Shown: one piece after another, positions 7,849 through 17,288 of the stretch
How positions within the stretch are numbered: position 1 is the first letter of the stretch
Layout of the letters: every line of letters begins with the position of its first letter
NCBI GenBank assembly: GCA_963843645.1
Contig: CAWJLE010000008.1
Coordinates: 206,369-270,368 of the forward strand
Direction: 5' to 3'
DNA: 64,000 bases
Source: CAWJLE01 sp963843645
GTDB taxonomy: Bacteria > Chloroflexota > Anaerolineae > DAOTYC01
The notes under the pieces: model-generated
Database searches by the model: none
What the model was told of the DNA's origin: nothing
The model's input: the letters and a program-made list of their open reading frames with translations, nothing else
Translations under genes and position numbers: made by a program

Positions 7849-10074
7849 ATGCGCCGACTCAAGCGGCCCGGAATTCTCATTGCCTATCTCGCACTCACGC
7901 TGGGGATGACCTATCCGCTGGTGCGGTACCTCACGTCCTCCCTGCCCGGCGACGGCTTCGACGGCTGGCAGAACTACTGGAACCTGTGGTGGGTGCGCCA
8001 CGCGCTGGTCGACCTGGGCATGAATCCGTTCTTCTGCCCGCTCATGGACTACCCGGCCGGCGCGAGCCTGCTGTTTCACACCCTCAACATCTTCAACGTC
8101 TGGACCCTGCCGATCCAGCTGCTGGTCGGCACGGTGGCGGCCTACAATGCGGTCGTCCTCTTCTCCTTCGCCGTCAGCGGACTGGGCGGCTACCTGCTGG
8201 CGCGCCACGTCGTCCGTGGGCGTTCGGCGCTGGCCGGCCTGGGTGGCGGGGCTGATCTTCACTTTCTCGCCGTTCCACTTCGCCCACCTGCTGGGCCACA
8301 TGCAGGTCTTCTCGATGGAATGGCTGCCGTTTTACGTCCTGTACCTGCTCAAGGCGACCGACGTCCGCAAGACAGAAGACTCCGAAGTTTTCGAAACTTC
8401 GGAAGTCTCAAGCTTGGAGATCTCAAGAACGTCTTCCTGGCCGCGCTCTTCCTCGCTTTCGCCAGCCTGTGCGACTGGTACAACCTGTTGTACGCGCTGC
8501 TGTTCACGGGGCTGCTCTTTCTGTGGCTCGTCGTCCGGCGGCGCGTCACGTGGGGCCGGCTGGCCGGCATGGCCGCCATCGGCGTGCTGGGCTTCGTTCT
8601 GCTGTCGCCCTACCTCGGCCCGATGATCCTCGATGCCTCGCACTCGAGCTACATGCTACCCGGCGAGAAGGACGCCTACCAGTACTCGGCCGATCTGCTG
8701 GCCTTCGTCGCGCCCAACGAGATGCACCCTCTTTGGGGGCCGCAGATGCGGGAGTGGGGCGACCACCTGACCACGACCATTTCCGAGCGGCTGATCTTCG
8801 CCGGCTACGTGCCCCTGTTGCTGGCCGGCTACGCCCTCTGGCGAGCCTGGCGGAAAAAGTCAGACTTCCGACGTAGCCCAGGGGTCTACGCTGGGAGTCC
8901 TGGAGACTTCAGAAGTCTGGGAAACTCCGCGAGCCTCGCCGCCGGTCCGGTCTTCTGGACGCTGACCACGCTCTTCTTCGCGATCCTGGCCCTGGGACCG
9001 GTGCTGCACGTGGGCGGCCGGCTCTGGCCCGCGCCCGGCGGCTTGCCCCTCCCTTACCAGTGGCTCGTGAACTGGGTGCCGTTCATGAAGATCTCGCGCT
9101 CGGTCAGCCGCTTCGACGCCATGGTGATGCTGGCCCTGGGCGTGTGCGCGGCCTTCGGGCTGGCTGCGCTTGTGCCGCGCGTTCGCCGTTGGAGGCCGCC
9201 ACGGTCCGGCCGTCCTGGGCCTGGCGGTCACCGCGCTGATCTGCTTCGAGTTCCTGCCGGCGCCGTATCGAATGACGCCGCCCGACACGCCGACTTCTAC
9301 CGCACACTGGCGGCCGACCCGCAGCAATACGCCATCCTGCCCGTGCCGCTCGACTGGGACCGGCCGCAGTACCTGCTCTACCAGACGGTGCACGGCAAGC
9401 CGCTGACCTCGGCCTACACCTCGCGCGGCAACCCGCGCTCGTGGGTCGACTGGACGCCGCTGTTGATGAACCTGCGCCGCCCGGCCGGACACTACGTCAT
9501 CGACGCCGATCCGGCGGCCGTGGGGCTGAGCGTCTTGCAGGCAGCCGGCGTTCGTTACGTCATCGTAGATCGCTACCAGGTCCCGGATGAAGAACAGCGC
9601 GCCTGGAACGTGGACCTCATCAGTCGCGTGTTCGGCGGCCTGCCGCCGACCCTCGACGACGGCCGCCTGATCGTCTACGACGCCTGGGAGCCGCGCTTTC
9701 AGGCGCTGACGCAGAAGGCGGCGGCGTTCCCGCGCCTGGCCGAGGATTGGTCCGGCTCGTGGGTGAGCGTGGACGGCGAGCCGGCGTGCTGGCTCAAGGA
9801 GCGCGGCCGGATCGTGATCCACAGTCCCACCGCCCGGGCGGCCACCGTGGAGATGCGCTTCTTCGATGGTGGCGAAGGCCCACTCACGATCCACGTGGCC
9901 GGCCCGCAGGGCGAGCTGGCCGCCGGTCCCATCGCGCACTACGGTTACACCGACCTGCGCATCCCCCTGGACCTGCCGGCCGGCGACGTCACGCTGACCG
10001 TCACCGCCGACCCGTCGGTCGTCCTGCCCCACGGCTTCTCCGCCCTCGAGCTGCACCGCCTGAGCGTGAAGTAG
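7849..10074 (+). CDS. Multi-spanning membrane protein, GT-C glycosyltransferase-like, with in-frame palindrome insertions
   Basis: The protein is 741 aa. A TM segment near the N-terminus (GILIAYLALTLGMTYPLV) is followed by a luminal-type loop with GFDGWQNYWNLWWV. That loop aligns by eye with the opposite-strand gene at 12122-14515 (D..TFLWNMWWV), so the two are paralogs. Many hydrophobic segments follow to about residue 450. The C-terminal third is a soluble beta-rich domain (YVIVDRYQVPDEE...). GT-C enzymes move sugars from lipid carriers. This architecture also fits YfhO-like uncharacterised proteins, and no DxD or substrate site is certain. Two compensating frameshifts near 8235 and 8420 put about 60 residues out of frame. 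Palindromes at 8378-8407 and about 8862-8935 lie inside the gene and add SEVFETSEV-like loop sequence. Confidence 0.7.
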   Translation: MRRLKRPGILIAYLALTLGMTYPLVRYLTSSLPGDGFDGWQNYWNLWWVRHALVDLGMNPFFCPLMDYPAGASLLFHTLNIFNVWTLPIQLLVGTVAAYNAVVLFSFAVSGLGGYLLARHVVRGRSALAGLGGGADLHFLAVPLRPPAGPHAGLLDGMAAVLRPVPAQGDRRPQDRRLRSFRNFGSLKLGDLKNVFLAALFLAFASLCDWYNLLYALLFTGLLFLWLVVRRRVTWGRLAGMAAIGVLGFVLLSPYLGPMILDASHSSYMLPGEKDAYQYSADLLAFVAPNEMHPLWGPQMREWGDHLTTTISERLIFAGYVPLLLAGYALWRAWRKKSDFRRSPGVYAGSPGDFRSLGNSASLAAGPVFWTLTTLFFAILALGPVLHVGGRLWPAPGGLPLPYQWLVNWVPFMKISRSVSRFDAMVMLALGVCAAFGLAALVPRVRRWRPPRSGRPGPGGHRADLLRVPAGAVSNDAARHADFYRTLAADPQQYAILPVPLDWDRPQYLLYQTVHGKPLTSAYTSRGNPRSWVDWTPLLMNLRRPAGHYVIDADPAAVGLSVLQAAGVRYVIVDRYQVPDEEQRAWNVDLISRVFGGLPPTLDDGRLIVYDAWEPRFQALTQKAAAFPRLAEDWSGSWVSVDGEPACWLKERGRIVIHSPTARAATVEMRFFDGGEGPLTIHVAGPQGELAAGPIAHYGYTDLRIPLDLPAGDVTLTVTADPSVVLPHGFSALELHRLSVK
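8378..8407. repeat. Short TTCCGAAG palindrome inside coding region
   Basis: GACTCCGAAG...CTTCGGAAGTC, a 30-bp member of the family found at 32342-32687, 39731, 40920, 44284, 51233 and 52099. It is inserted in a loop of the membrane protein, after the segment FYVLYLLKA in the restored frame. Confidence 0.9.
8862..8935. repeat. Imperfect palindromic insertion inside the same membrane-protein gene
   Basis: GACTTCCGAC...CTTCAGAAGTCT, with an inner CCCAG/CTGGG pair. It encodes the odd Ser/Gly/Arg stretch DFRRSPGVYAGSPGDFR between two TM segments and keeps the frame open. Confidence 0.65.
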
Positions 10075-10239
10075 GGTGGAGCATCCGGTGCCGTCCACAG
10101 ATGTGTGTGCATGTCAAATTGCGCTTGGATTCCCCGCGCACATCGACCATTGGTTGGGTAGCAACTGGTCGATGGGCACAACCAATCAACCGGCGACTGT
10201 CATCAGTCGCGGGATCGACTTAGGATGTTGTTCTCTTTT

Positions 10240-11795
10240 CAGGGTCGTTGTCCCTCTTCCAATCGGCGCGCCAGGTTAGGTGCCAGGCTATTCCAGACGG
10301 GAAGGTGGCAACTTCAGGTTTCGACCGGTGCCTAGCGGTATGGAGGTCAGGTCGGCACCGAGGCCGAGCCGATCCAGTTGAGCACGGACATAGGCTGCCG
10401 CCGGTTGTTGGCCCGGTCGGCGAGCGCGACGTAGCGTGTAGGCGTGATGCAACAGCTTGCGGGCCACTAACGCGGCGGTAGCGAAGCGACTGGCGGTCTG
10501 GTCGCGAAGGACGTGCCACACGGTCACCAGTAGACGCCGGGCAATGGCCACGATAGTCCTGTTGTGCCCGAGGCGGGGCACTAGGCGGGCGTAGACGGCT
10601 TTCCAGTGCGGGTCGTGTTCCGTGGCTACCTGAGCGGCTTCCACCATGGCGGTCCGCAGATCGCGGCGGCCCGTTTTGGTAATATGCCCGCTGGTGTGGG
10701 TTTCGCCGCTGTCATGCACCGCGGCCCCTAAGCCCGGCGTAGCCGACGAGTTGCTTGGGCTGGGGAAAGCGCTCAATGGTCCCGATAGCGGCCAGCAGGG
10801 TCATCGCCGTCAGCACCCGGATGCCGGTCAGCTGGACCAAAAGGGGCACGCGCTCATCGCTACTGGCCAGAGTCGTCAGGGTCTCTTCCAGCTTCGCGAT
10901 CTGATCGGTGGCGAAAATAAGGGTTTCTAGATCGTTCTGGATAGCTGCTTGCTCGACCAGCGACGGTCCCTGAGCCAACCACCAGCCGCGACGCTCGGCG
11001 GTGAACAGGTTGCCCGCGGGCGGGGCCACCCGGTAGCGGTGCAGGACGGCATGCAGGCGATTTTTGGCCTGGGTGCTCAAGCAGACCATCCGGGCGCGTT
11101 TGCGCAGCAGGGCACGCAGTTGGCGAACCTCTTCTGGCGGCACCCACACCCCGGTCAGCAGCCCCGCGGCATGCAAGCGGGCCAAGGTGTAGGCGGCTTT
11201 GGCATCGGTCTTAACCCGCGCTTGAGTGATGGCCTGGACGTGCGGCGGATGAACGATCGTCACAGAGTGGACGTGCGGCGTCAGGTCATCGTACAGGCTG
11301 TACCCATTGCACGTCATCTCCAAGACCACGGCATCGGCTGGGGTAAGTTTTTGCCGGGCCCAGTCATCGAGATTACAATACTCGATGCGGCGTGGCCCCA
11401 CCAATTGCTGGCCCTGGGGATCCACGATCACGGCGACCAAGTAGCTCTTGTGCACATCCAGGCCGACAAACCGGGTGACAGACGAACGGTCGCTAGACAT
11501 GAGGCTCTCTCCTGTGCAGACGTAGAGCTGACTGTCCGAGGCAGCGCGGCCAGGTGCGTCGTTTCGAGGACGTGAACACACCCACAGATACGGGCTAGAT
11601 CGTAGCACGATCTTCCCAGGTGAGCTTTCGAGCGGTCCGTCAAACACGAATACGGGTTGCCTCCCAGGGACGGCGCGACGGGCCTTGGCGTCCACGCACC
11701 TGGAGCAGACGCCCCGCTCCTCACCGGACACGGGTACTATGCTCCAAAACGCACCTGACCGCAAAGGCGAGGCTACGCTGCTTCTCGCCCACAAC
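10240..11795 (-). mobile_element. IS110-family insertion sequence (ends approximate)
   Basis: It carries a DEDD/serine transposase gene (10288-11500) and about 290 bp of non-coding sequence upstream of it on the minus strand. Classical IS110 elements encode their target-guiding bridge RNA in that position. No inverted repeats were found, as expected for IS110. The exact ends cannot be set without a second copy. A palindrome (11803-11872) starts right beside the upstream end, and small hairpins lie at about 10147-10180 and 10194-10211 beyond the other end. It separates two inverted paralogous membrane-protein genes. Confidence 0.6.
10288..11500 (-). CDS. IS110-family transposase, frameshifted
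   Basis: The start is the ATG at 11500 (MSSDRSSVTRFVGLDVHKSY). The RuvC-like DEDD residues are visible: D in GLDVHKS, E in VVLEMTCNGY, and D/D in KTDAKAAYTLARL. A middle helical region follows. The frame breaks near 10725 (VGYAGLRGRGA). The next frame continues GLGAAVHDSGETHTSGHITKTGRRDLR, the C-terminal Tnp domain, with the serine nucleophile expected in the THTSGHITK context, and ends at 10288. Restored, it is about 400 aa, normal for the family. It is a recombinase guided by a bridge RNA. The single-base break could be an assembly error or inactivation. Confidence 0.9.
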
Positions 11796-11802
11796 ATGCT
11801 AA

Positions 11803-11872
11803 CACGAATAAGGCCGAATACACGAATGCCGCCCTCGGAAGGCGGCATTCGTGTATTCGGGCCTTATTCGTG
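11803..11872. repeat. Palindrome of the GAATAAGGCCCGAATACACGAA type
   Basis: A 70-bp inverted repeat with arms of about 31 bp, with one base missing in one arm. The core is shared with the element at 59174-59273. It sits at the upstream edge of the IS110 element. Confidence 0.9.
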
Positions 11873-11903
11873 GATGGCATACCGCGGCGGCGCGGCCGGA
11901 AGG

Positions 11904-12086
11904 TCAGCGCCGGCGGTCCAGTTCTTCCAGCAGCTTCAGGTTGATCTCGCGTTCGGAAAGGTCCGGATACCGTTGGCACAGCTGACCCCGGATCATTCCA
12001 ACGACCAATTCCCGCGCGTCCAGCATCAATCTTATGCGCTGTCCTGGGCTCAGACGTGCCAGGAGCTGCATCTGCACCCGATCCAC
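11904..12086 (-). CDS. Small hypothetical helical protein (60 aa)
   Basis: Starts GTG at 12086, stop at 11904. The sequence contains LSPGQRIRLMLDARELVVGMIRGQLCQRYPDLSEREINLKLLEEL. This resembles short bacterial proteins often found beside nucleotidyltransferase-type genes (pattern SPEQR...R..I...HPD.SE.E), but no partner gene is nearby. It is 36 bp downstream of the membrane-protein gene on the same strand. The call rests on the conserved-looking pattern and could be a remnant. Confidence 0.45.
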   Translation of the reverse strand: MDRVQMQLLARLSPGQRIRLMLDARELVVGMIRGQLCQRYPDLSEREINLKLLEELDRRR

Positions 12087-12121
12087 GGGGTCAAAGCGAA
12101 ACTCGGGGAATTATCGGCTCC

Positions 12122-14515
12122 TCATCGCGGTCTTCCCACCTCCATCCAGTCGACCGCGGCGGACAGCGTCCTTGTGTCCGTGTTGCCGGGGATGACCGTC
12201 GCCGGGGCCGTGGCGTGATCGAAGTCCAGGACCAGCGTGTTGAGCCCTTCGCGCAGGGCGGCGGCGGGCAGCGTCGCCGTGATCACCTGCCAGCCCTCGC
12301 GCAGCTCGGTGGCCCCCGGCAGGGCGTCGCCGTTGAACGTCAGGCTCAGGGTCTGCGCCGGCGCGCCCGCGTAGGCGAACGGCGCGACCTGCAGCGAGAC
12401 CGTGCGGCCGGCCGCCACGTCGCGGACCGGGAAGAACACCTCCGCCTGCCTGCCGAGCGCCCAGTTCGCCGTCGCCGCGAACACGTCTTCGTCTTCGTTC
12501 CAGCCCTCGCCGCGATACGGCGCCGCTGCCCACGTCCCGAAGTCCACGCGCAATGGGTCGGGCACGGCCGGCTGGCGGATGCGATACACCGCCGCGCCGT
12601 CGCCTTCAGCCACCGGCTGCGGGTCGACCGGCAGCAGGCGGAAGGCCAGGTCGCGCGTCGGCGCGAGGGTGTCGATCTCCGGGAAGCGCAGGGGAATCGG
12701 CTCGTGCACCACGAGGTAGCGCACGTCGTACAGCGCCATCAGCTCGCCGCCCTGGGCCTGGGCGCGCTCCAACGTTTCCGCGTCGGGCTTCTGGTACAGC
12801 TCGACCTCCGTCAACGCCCGGAACAGGGGAATCCGCGTGAAATAGTCGAACTTGAAGTCGGGATTGCGTGAGGTGTTGCCGGCCAGCAGCCGCTTGTGGT
12901 GGTAGGATTGCAGGTACTGCAGCTGCGTCCGCTCCGCGCCCCGCGTGCCGAAGCTGTTGCGCCAGCCCAGCGGCAGCTGCAATATGGCGAAGTCACCGGG
13001 GTCGTCGCGGATCACCTGGTACGGCGCGGGGATTCGGGCATCTGTTAGCGGCAGGGGCGCGCAGACCTGGTCGAACAGCGCCACGCCGAGCAGTCCCGCC
13101 GTGGCGGCGATGGTCCAGCCCCTCTTCGTTCGCCGCAGCAGGCGCCACGCGCCGTAAGCCGCCAGCATTGCCAGCGCCAGGCTGAGCGCGATGCTGAAGC
13201 GATTCGGCACCCGGTTCGCCTTGATGATCGGCAGGTAGTGGAGCAGCGCGAACGGCAGCGGGAAGCTCACGTCCTGCGACGTTCCCATCTCGCGCAGCAG
13301 ATTGTCCAGCGGGAACAGGTAGCGGCCCCGAATCTGCAGCAGCGGCCCCAGCGTCAGCACCGCAAACCCGATCGCCGCCCACCAGCCAGAGGCGCAGCCG
13401 GGTTTGGACCCCATGCCGTCGCGCGCGCCACGCCGTCAGCGCGCCGATTGCCGCCAGGGCCAGGACGCCGAATCCCAGGAACACCGTGTTGACGTCCTGG
13501 AACGGACCCTTCCCCTCGACGACCGCCCGCAGGTGCGCCGGCCAGTCGTTCGTCCCAAACAGCGGATGCAGCGCCAGCGGCGTGAACCAGCCGGCCAGGT
13601 CCGCGGACAGCTTGAGGCCCTCGCCCCAGCCGTGCAGTTCGAAGCCCCCCTGCCCGTACGCCTGGAGCACCGGCGCCAGCCATGGCGCGTACAGGACCGC
13701 CGCCGTGGCCGCGACGACCGCCAGTCGCAGGATCGGCGCCGACCGCGCGTGGCGCATGTTCCGTCTCCGCGCCCGGCGCGCGGGCCGCTCGCAGTCCCTC
13801 TAACAGCACGATCAGCCCACCGAGGAACAGCATCATCACCCCGAACGTCATCTCCGCCATCAGGTTCAGCGCGGCGAAGATGCCCGCCAGGATCGGATTC
13901 CGCCACCCCGGCTCGCGCAGCGTCTTGAGCAGGAACAGCGCGAAGAATGGGAACGCCTGCACGGTCACGAAGTTGTAGTGGCCGAGCGCCGCGTACATCA
14001 TCCGGCTTGCGGCGAACGCGTACACCGCCCCCGCGATGAACGCCGCGCCGACCTGGGGCGACCACATCGGGTCGCCCCTACGCGATGCGGTGTAGGGGCG
14101 ACCCTGCGTGGTCGCCCTGGCAGGCCGCAGCACGTACCGCGCCAGCAGATACCCCCCGAAGGCGCTCGTCACGTACGAGAAAAGCAGCATGAGGTTCGAA
14201 GCCAGCGGCAGCGGCAGGTTCAGCGTCAGCGGCAGGCCCACCAGCGCATTGTAGAAATTCACCGTGTACGTGACCAGATCGATGCCCAGGGGATAGAAGA
14301 TGTAGCTCGTGTGCAGCGGAGACTGCCCCAGGTTGAGCAGACTGTATTTCACCCACCACATGTTCCAGAGGAACGTCGACTCGTCGAAGGCCCAGTTGGC
14401 CGTGCCCGGCACGTGCGTGGACAGCCGGGTGACCAGCGGCCACGTCAGACCCGAGCGCCAGCACTCCGTACAGTCCCAGCACGATCAGATCGACACGATA
14501 GCGGGGTTTGCTCAT
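12122..14515 (-). CDS. Multi-spanning membrane protein, GT-C glycosyltransferase-like, frameshifted paralog
   Basis: Begins MSKPRYRVDLIVLGLYGVLALGS at 14515, then continues in another frame LTWPLVTRLSTHVPGTANWAFDES...FLWNMWWVKYSL. At least three one-base breaks (about 14455, 13800 and 13415) interrupt one protein of about 790 aa. It is paralogous to the gene at 7849-10074 (shared NxWWV, YP.G..L..T.N.(Y/F)N, GGYLLAR), with a similar soluble C-terminal domain (YRIRQPAVPDPLRVDFG... and VFFPVRDVAAGRTVSLQ). It is probably an envelope glycan or lipid-linked sugar enzyme by architecture only. A palindrome at 14056-14117 is inserted after ARYVLRPA and encodes RATTQGRPYTASRRGDPMW in frame. Confidence 0.7.
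14056..14117. repeat. TAGGGGCGACC palindrome inserted in frame in the membrane-protein gene
   Basis: A 62-bp inverted repeat of the family seen at 55408-55470 and as a half copy near 29810-29842. The coding frame stays open across it, and CCAGG occurs on both flanks. Confidence 0.85.
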
Positions 14516-14569
14516 GGCGGCAGATCATACCACAGGACGAGGGATTGGAAAAGCGGACGGGCTGGGCCC

Positions 14570-16220
14570 GACGATCGTGCGATTCAAGAATTTAGCGCGA
14601 AAGTACGCCGTGTGCGTCACCCGTGCAAGCGGCAATGAGCCGCACGCGCGGTTGAGAAACGCTGGCCGGCCTGGCGGTCCGCCCGGGCGACGGACCGGTC
14701 AGACAAGCCGCAATGAGCCGCACGCGCGGTTGAGAAACGCTGGCCGGCCTGGCGGTCCGCCCGGGCGACGGAGCGGTCAGACAAGCCGCAATGACCCGGA
14801 CGAGCGGTCGGGAAACGCTGGCCGGCCTGGCGGTCCGCCCGGGCGACGGACCGGTCAGACAAGCCGCAATGAGCTGCACACGCGGCCGGGAAACGCTGGC
14901 CCGCTTGGCGGTCCGCCCGGGCGACGGACCGGTCAGGCAAGCCGCAATGAGCTGCACGCGCGGCCGGGAAACGCTGGCCGGCCTGGCGGTCCGCCCGGGC
15001 GACGGACCGGTCAGACAAGCCGCAATGGGCTGCACGCGCGGCCGGGAAACGCTGGCCGGCCTGGCGGTCCGCCCGGCGATAAATTCGCCGGGCTACGTAA
15101 CAGCGTCCGATGAATCGGACTTCTGGCTGCTCGAAGTCCGATTCATCGGACGCTGTCATGTAGCGCGACGATTGATCGTCGCGCGGGCGCCTTCGGGCGT
15201 CTCCACACCCAGGGCATGACCCCAGAGCCTGGGGCCGCGACGATCATGCGATTTCAGAAATCAGCGCGAAAGTACACCGTGTGCGTCGCCGGGCAAGCGG
15301 CAATGAGCCGTACGCGTGGTTGAGAAACGCTGGCCGGCCTGGCGGTCCGCCCGAGCAACGGACCGGTCAGACAAGCCGCAATGAGCTGCACGCGCGGCCG
15401 GAAACGCTGGCCGGCCTGGCGGTCCGCCCGGCGATAAATTCGCCGGGCTACGTAACAGCGTCCGATGAATCGGACTTCTGGCTGCTCGAAGTCCGATTCA
15501 TCGGACGCTGTCATGTAGCGCGACGATTGATCGTCGCGCGGGCGCCTTCGGGCGTCTCCACACCCAGGGCGTGATCCCACAGCCTGGGGCTGCGACGATC
15601 ATGCGATTTGAGAAGCCAATGCGGAAGCACGCCGTGCACATCGCCGGGCGGGCGCCTTCGGGGGTATCCACGCCCAGGGCCTGCCCCCACAACCTGGGGG
15701 CGCGACGATCACGCGATTTCAGAAGTCAGCGCGGAAGTACACCGTGTGCGTCCCCAGGGCAAGCCCCAATTAGCCGTACGTGCGGTTGAGAAACGTCGGC
15801 CGGCTTGGTGGTCCACCTGTGCGACGGACCGGTCAGACAAGCCGCAATGAGCCGGACGCACGGCCGGGAAACGCTGGCCGGCCTGGCGGTCCGCCCGGCG
15901 ATGAATTCGCCGGGCTACATGACAGCGTCCGATGAATCGGACTTCTGGCTGCTCGAAGTCCGATTCATCGGACGCTGTTATGTAGCGCGACGATTGATCG
16001 TCGCGCGGGCGCGCCTTCGGGGGTATCCACGCCCAGGGCGTGACCCCACAGCCTGGGGCTGCGACGATCATGCGATTTAGAAGCCAATGCGGAAGTACGC
16101 CATGCGCGTCGCCGGGGCAAGCGCCAATGAGCCATACGCGCGGGTTGAGAAACGCTGGCCGGCTTGGCGGTCCGCCCGGCGAATTTATCGTCGCGCGGGC
16201 GCCTTCGGACCGCATCTTGG
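14570..16220. repeat. Composite repeat region: 78-bp tandem repeats plus REPIN-like palindromes
   Basis: The gene-free stretch 14516-16376 is almost entirely repeats. From 14631 to about 15080 a 78-bp unit (starting CAATGAGC, 14633, 14711, 14789, 14867, 14945, 15023) repeats nearly six times. Because 78 is a multiple of 3, long false reading frames appear on both strands. Then follows a composite unit repeated about every 355-470 bp. It contains hairpin GCCCGGCGA/TCGCCGGGC, palindrome 15101-15155 (copies 15456-15510 and 15923-15977), hairpin CGCGACGA/TCGTCGCG, and further 78-mer fragments. No gene is supported here. Confidence 0.93.
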
Positions 16221-16376
16221 CCGGGATGAACTCGGGTCAGCATGTGAGTTCTTCCTCCTTTGTTTTGCGAAACTGCATCATCGGACGCCGTCCAGCAGCC
16301 CAGCTACACGTTCCGTCGCCGGGCGGGCTGCTCCCGAGCACCTCGAACCCAGGATGCAGCAGACGGTTGGGGATGA

Positions 16377-16868
16377 TCACTCGAAAGCCTGCATCTCGCG
16401 CCGCCAGGCCTCGTCCACACAGCCATACGCAACCTCGTCTTCGCGCAGGATCGTGGGAACTCCCCCACTCGTGCGCTCCAGAACAGGCAGTACGGTCCCT
16501 GCCGAGTGATGCTGCGTCTGCTGGTTGACGTAAGCGATGAGGTTGGGTAGACGTTTTCCGTCGAAGGAAAAGGCCCCGTATTCGTCCTGCCAGAAGAAAT
16601 GTTCTACATCGGGGTGAGATTTGTTGAAGCGCGTCGAAGCCACCGCCTTCACCTGACCGACAAAGCGCGCCACAGCGATTGTCGGCGGAATCGAGGCCAC
16701 CAGGTGGACGTGATCGTCTGTCCCATCCAGGGCGAACACGATGGCACCCAATCCGCTGGCTTTCGCACGCAGATAACCATGTATGATGGGTCTGACTTCG
16801 CTGGTAAGCGCCGGCTGCCGGTTCTTGGTGGACCATACCAGATGATAGAACAGCTGGTAGAATGACAA
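16377..16868 (-). CDS. REP-associated tyrosine transposase (Y1 HUH, IS200-like TnpA)
   Basis: Protein of about 163 aa if it starts at TTG 16868 (LSFYQLFYHLVWSTKNRQP, the usual N-terminus of the family). The frame is open further upstream only through a palindrome. The HUH motif is DHVHLVASIPP and the catalytic tyrosine is in LIAYVNQQTQHH, with F.W.DEYGAFS between. These single-strand transposases nick at hairpins, and the RAYT subgroup mobilises or maintains REP/REPIN palindromes. Immediately upstream (16961-17014) is a palindrome whose arms each contain a small hairpin TCCGAT-GA-ATCGGA. At least five more copies lie at 15101-15977 and 42407-43001. It is probably domesticated, as RAYTs are single copy. 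Confidence 0.85.
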   Translation of the reverse strand: MSFYQLFYHLVWSTKNRQPALTSEVRPIIHGYLRAKASGLGAIVFALDGTDDHVHLVASIPPTIAVARFVGQVKAVASTRFNKSHPDVEHFFWQDEYGAFSFDGKRLPNLIAYVNQQTQHHSAGTVLPVLERTSGGVPTILREDEVAYGCVDEAWRREMQAFE

Positions 16869-16960
16869 GGTTGCCGTCCTTTCTCGTGGACCGCCATGCT
16901 GAAAATTAGGCGGGAACGCAGCCCTGCCGGGCCGTTTGACAACAGAATGTGCTACGACAA

Positions 16961-17014
16961 AGCGTCCGATGAATCGGACTTCAGAGCAACCAGAAGTCCG
17001 ATTCATCGGACGCT
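16961..17014. repeat. REPIN-like palindrome next to the tyrosine transposase
   Basis: Two inverted copies of GCGTCCGATGAATCGGACTT separated by 11 nt. Each copy folds by itself (TCCGAT/ATCGGA). Same family as 15101-15155, 15456-15510, 15923-15977, 42407-42462, 42945-43001 and a half copy at 42717-42750. Confidence 0.93.
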
Positions 17015-17059
17015 GTCTCGTAGCCCGGCGCATTCATCGCCGGGCGGGCGCCTTCGGAC

Positions 17060-17285
17060 TGCACCGCGCCCTGGCCCACACTCGTTACCCCCCATACTCG
17101 TCACCGCACGCACGCACCGCGCCCTGGCCCACACTCGTCACCGCCGGCCGCCCATGCGTCACCACCTGCACGCACCGCGCCATGGCCACACTCGGCGCCA
17201 CAATCATCACGCAATTGCCTGCCTGGAAAAGCGAATGCGCCCTGGCCCACACTCGTCACCGCCCCGGCACGTACTCTCCGCCGGC
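17060..17285. repeat. Short direct repeats CCCTGGCCCACACTCGT
   Basis: Three to four copies of GCGCCCTGGCCCACACTCGT (near 17067, 17118, 17228, plus a variant near 17181) fill the gap between the transposase-linked palindrome and the lectin-like gene. No gene is seen. Confidence 0.75.
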
Positions 17286-17288
17286 CCC

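Noticed and set aside
14508..15219. Long overlapping reading frames on both strands with a 26-residue repeat (NAGRPGGPPGRRTGQ type)
   Set aside because: They come from a 78-bp tandem repeat whose length is a multiple of 3. Several frames are open at once, there is no ribosome site and no domain.
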